Positions 5,270-7,403 of a stretch of 7,403 nucleotides of DNA are shown piece by piece; within the stretch, counting starts at the first letter, position 1, and every line of letters begins with the position of its first letter. The DNA comes from Candidatus Symbiothrix sp. (GTDB lineage Bacteria; Bacteroidota; Bacteroidia; Bacteroidales; Azobacteroidaceae), in contig JAITXK010000007.1 in the NCBI GenBank assembly GCA_031284765.1, positions 1 to 7,403 of the forward strand. The letters are read 5' to 3'. A program made the position numbers and the translations under genes. Under the pieces are notes generated by a model, which saw only the letters and a list, made by a program, of their open reading frames with translations, searched no databases and was not told the DNA's origin.

Positions 5270-7403
5270 ATGACACTGATTGAACGCGGCATACAAAAAG
5301 GGTTAATATCATTTGACGATGAACGTAAAATAATTACTTATCTTCACCAAAACAAAAAACGGAATTACAATAATCCTGAAGAAAAGGTGCAAGCGGAAGT
5401 TTTCCTAACCTTGATTTTGACTTACAACTATCCTGTAAATTGCATTCGTCAGTTTGTGCCGGTGCAAATGGGTTCGGGAACCAAAGAAGCAGATATTATT
5501 GTGTATGACGATGATAAATGTGAAAGCCCATTGATAGTTGTTGAATGTAAAAAAGAAGAAATCAGCGACCAAGAATTTGAAAGAGCTGTTGAACAGGCAT
5601 ACAGTTATGCAAACAGTGGAAATATCCACGCAAAATATGTTTGGGTTACTTCAAAACTTAAAAATCAATATTACGAGGTTGTACAAGAAAAACCCGTAAG
5701 CCGAATTGAAATACCCGATATTCCACAATATGGAGTTAGCAAACTTGCACCTTATAAATATGTAAAAGGTGGAATTTCTCAATCAACAAATGCTGTTAAT
5801 GAGCCGGAAGAACATTATGGACAAAAGTTTTTCGAGTTGGAAATTGTGAGCGAAAGCGAGTTGGTAAAAATTTTTATGCAGGCGCACCAAGCGCTTTGGG
5901 GTGGCGGACAACGCAATCCGAGCGAAGCATTCGATGAATTGGACAAACTTATTTTTTGCAAGATTTGGGACGAAAAACACCCACGAAAAGTCGGCGCCCC
6001 CTACGATTTTCAGATTTTCAGAGATGAAGATGCTACTGATTTATTGAAAAGAGTAAAAGCGCTTTACAAAGAAGGGCAAAAGCGCGACTCCGAAGTTTTC
6101 AAAGACGAAATTTCCTTATCGCCTGCCGAAGTGCAAACCATTGTAAAATATCTGCAACGAATAAATTTAAGCAGTACCGACCTTGACAGCAAAGGGAAAG
6201 CGTTTGAAACTTTTATGGGCAGTTATTTTCGTGGTGATTTCGGGCAATATTTCACGCCTCGCGTCATTGTGAAATTTATTGTTGATAGTTTGCCAATAAA
6301 ACACGATTCCAAAGTGCTTGATACAAGTTGCGGCAGCGGCGGATTTTTACTGTATGCACTTGATAAAGTACGGCAACAGGCAAGCAATTTTTACGACCCG
6401 ATAAAAGAAGAAAAAAATCATTTTGTATATTGGCACGATTTTGCAGAAAAAAATCTGTTTGGCATTGAAATTAGCAAACAAATTGCTCGCACAGCAAAAA
6501 TGAATATGATTATCCACGACGATGGTCATACCAATGTTATTTCTTACGATGGGCTTTTGAGCGATGAAGAACTACAGAAAGAGTCTGGTAATAATGGTTT
6601 TAAATACAATTCTTTCGATTTCATTATTACCAATCCACCTTTTGGAAGTTCTGTCAAACTTACCGAAAAAGCGTATTTACACCAATATAATTTAGGCAAA
6701 AAAGAAGAGGATTGGCTTGCTCTTAAAGCAATAAATGTAAGCACTCGTGACAGCCAAAGCACCGAAGTTCTTTTCATTGAACAATGCCATAAATTCCTTA
6801 CGGAACACGGCTATTTGGCAATCGTAATCCCCGATGGGATTTTGACAAATAGCAGTTTGCAATATGTGCGCGACAATATTGAGGAAATGTATCGCATAGT
6901 TGCCGTTGTGTCTATGCCTCAAACGGCTTTTGCTGCAACGGGTGCAGGCGTAAAAAGTTCCGTCCTTTTTCTGCGGAAACACACAGCAAAAAATTCCGAA
7001 AAAATTTCCGTCAAAAAATTGACATTGAAAGATAAAATAAAAACGGATAATCAATATATTGCTACCGTTGAAAAATGGGAGAAAGAAAAAAACGAGACAA
7101 TTAAAGCATTGGAAAAAGCAGCCAAACTGCAAAATCCGAACGCAAATAAAAAGGAAATTGCGGAAATTGTTAAAGACGACAAAATCACAGCGCAACAGGA
7201 ATTTACCGAAAAAGTAAATTTGCTAAAAGAAGATTTGACTGAACAATATTTTACTGCTAAACAAACCGCATTAGACAATTATCCGATATTTATGGCTATT
7301 GCCGAAGATATTGGTTATGATGCCTCAGGAAGACCGACTGCAAAAAATGAGTTAATTGAAATCGGCGAAGAATTAGCGAAGTTTATTGAATGGATTAACG
7401 AAA
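5270..7403 (+). CDS. hsdM: N-6 adenine DNA methyltransferase (HsdM-like) with N-terminal HsdR-type nuclease domain, 3' end missing
   Basis: The frame is open from ATG 5270 to the window edge (711 codons, no stop or frameshift). Residues 1 to about 165 resemble the HsdR N-terminal nuclease domain: E43 in Q-A-E-V-F, D75 in E-A-D-I-I-V-Y and E92/K94 in V-V-E-C-K-K form a complete PD-(D/E)XK set. A helical HsdM-like segment follows (about 190-300). The methyltransferase has Q-Y-F-T-P at 326-330, the AdoMet-binding motif I as D-T-S-C-G-S-G-G-F at 351-359 (more often D-P-A-C-G-T-G-G-F), F-G-I-E at 397-400 and catalytic N-P-P-F at 455-458, typical of N6-adenine enzymes. P-D-G-I-L and G-A-G-V-K-S-S-V-L-F-L follow as in HsdM. 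Residues 600-665 are Lys/Glu-rich and probably coiled coil. No target-recognition domain is seen yet, so a separate specificity subunit is expected downstream. It may be the M subunit of a type I system or an R-M fusion of the type IIB BcgI kind. Confidence 0.9.
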   Translation, partial: MTLIERGIQKGLISFDDERKIITYLHQNKKRNYNNPEEKVQAEVFLTLILTYNYPVNCIRQFVPVQMGSGTKEADIIVYDDDKCESPLIVVECKKEEISDQEFERAVEQAYSYANSGNIHAKYVWVTSKLKNQYYEVVQEKPVSRIEIPDIPQYGVSKLAPYKYVKGGISQSTNAVNEPEEHYGQKFFELEIVSESELVKIFMQAHQALWGGGQRNPSEAFDELDKLIFCKIWDEKHPRKVGAPYDFQIFRDEDATDLLKRVKALYKEGQKRDSEVFKDEISLSPAEVQTIVKYLQRINLSSTDLDSKGKAFETFMGSYFRGDFGQYFTPRVIVKFIVDSLPIKHDSKVLDTSCGSGGFLLYALDKVRQQASNFYDPIKEEKNHFVYWHDFAEKNLFGIEISKQIARTAKMNMIIHDDGHTNVISYDGLLSDEELQKESGNNGFKYNSFDFIITNPPFGSSVKLTEKAYLHQYNLGKKEEDWLALKAINVSTRDSQSTEVLFIEQCHKFLTEHGYLAIVIPDGILTNSSLQYVRDNIEEMYRIVAVVSMPQTAFAATGAGVKSSVLFLRKHTAKNSEKISVKKLTLKDKIKTDNQYIATVEKWEKEKNETIKALEKAAKLQNPNANKKEIAEIVKDDKITAQQEFTEKVNLLKEDLTEQYFTAKQTALDNYPIFMAIAEDIGYDASGRPTAKNELIEIGEELAKFIEWINE

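Noticed and set aside
6692..7195. Open frame on the minus strand inside the methyltransferase gene
   Set aside because: The product is Phe/Cys-rich with poly-Phe runs, as expected from the complement of an A-rich, Lys/Glu-rich gene; the plus-strand frame has clear methyltransferase motifs.

Overview
The window reads as a chromosomal segment of a member of the Bacteroidota, most likely Bacteroidales. The evidence is the -7 promoter element TAnnTTTG, often with TTTG or a relative about 20 bp upstream, found in front of several genes; the near absence of Shine-Dalgarno sequences; moderate-to-low GC; and protein types typical of the group (TolC-type efflux gene behind a TetR regulator, a short-region-II sigma-54, a DUF1015 protein).

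Left part (1-1073): on the minus strand a TetR-family regulator is followed by the first 67 codons of a TolC-like outer-membrane efflux protein, whose gene leaves the window at base 1. The region upstream of the regulator carries a perfect 10+10 bp inverted repeat over its probable promoter, a good candidate for the operator. The same 189-bp gap holds a near-consensus Bacteroidota promoter for rpoN on the plus strand.

Middle (1074-3827): rpoN, a full-length sigma-54 factor, runs on the plus strand and converges on a complete DUF1015 gene on the minus strand. Both look like ordinary core genes.

Right part (3828-7403): a DNA-defence cluster on the plus strand. First comes a DUF1016/YhcG-type PDDEXK nuclease gene, then after 58 bp a large gene that is still open at the window edge. 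It joins an N-terminal HsdR-like nuclease domain to a type I-style adenine methyltransferase (HsdM). Specificity and, if it is a true type I system, translocase genes would be expected beyond the edge. GC appears lower here than in the DUF1015 gene, so base 3828-3981 is a likely junction between core chromosome and a restriction-modification island.

The most unusual structure is inside the DUF1016 gene: five in-phase repeat units (about 4272-4472), each a palindrome or the remnant of one at DNA level and each encoding a version of N-R-P-x-x-S-G-x-I/L. The central unit is a perfect 27-base palindrome. They form an extra stretch between the conserved N-terminal domain and the rest of the protein.
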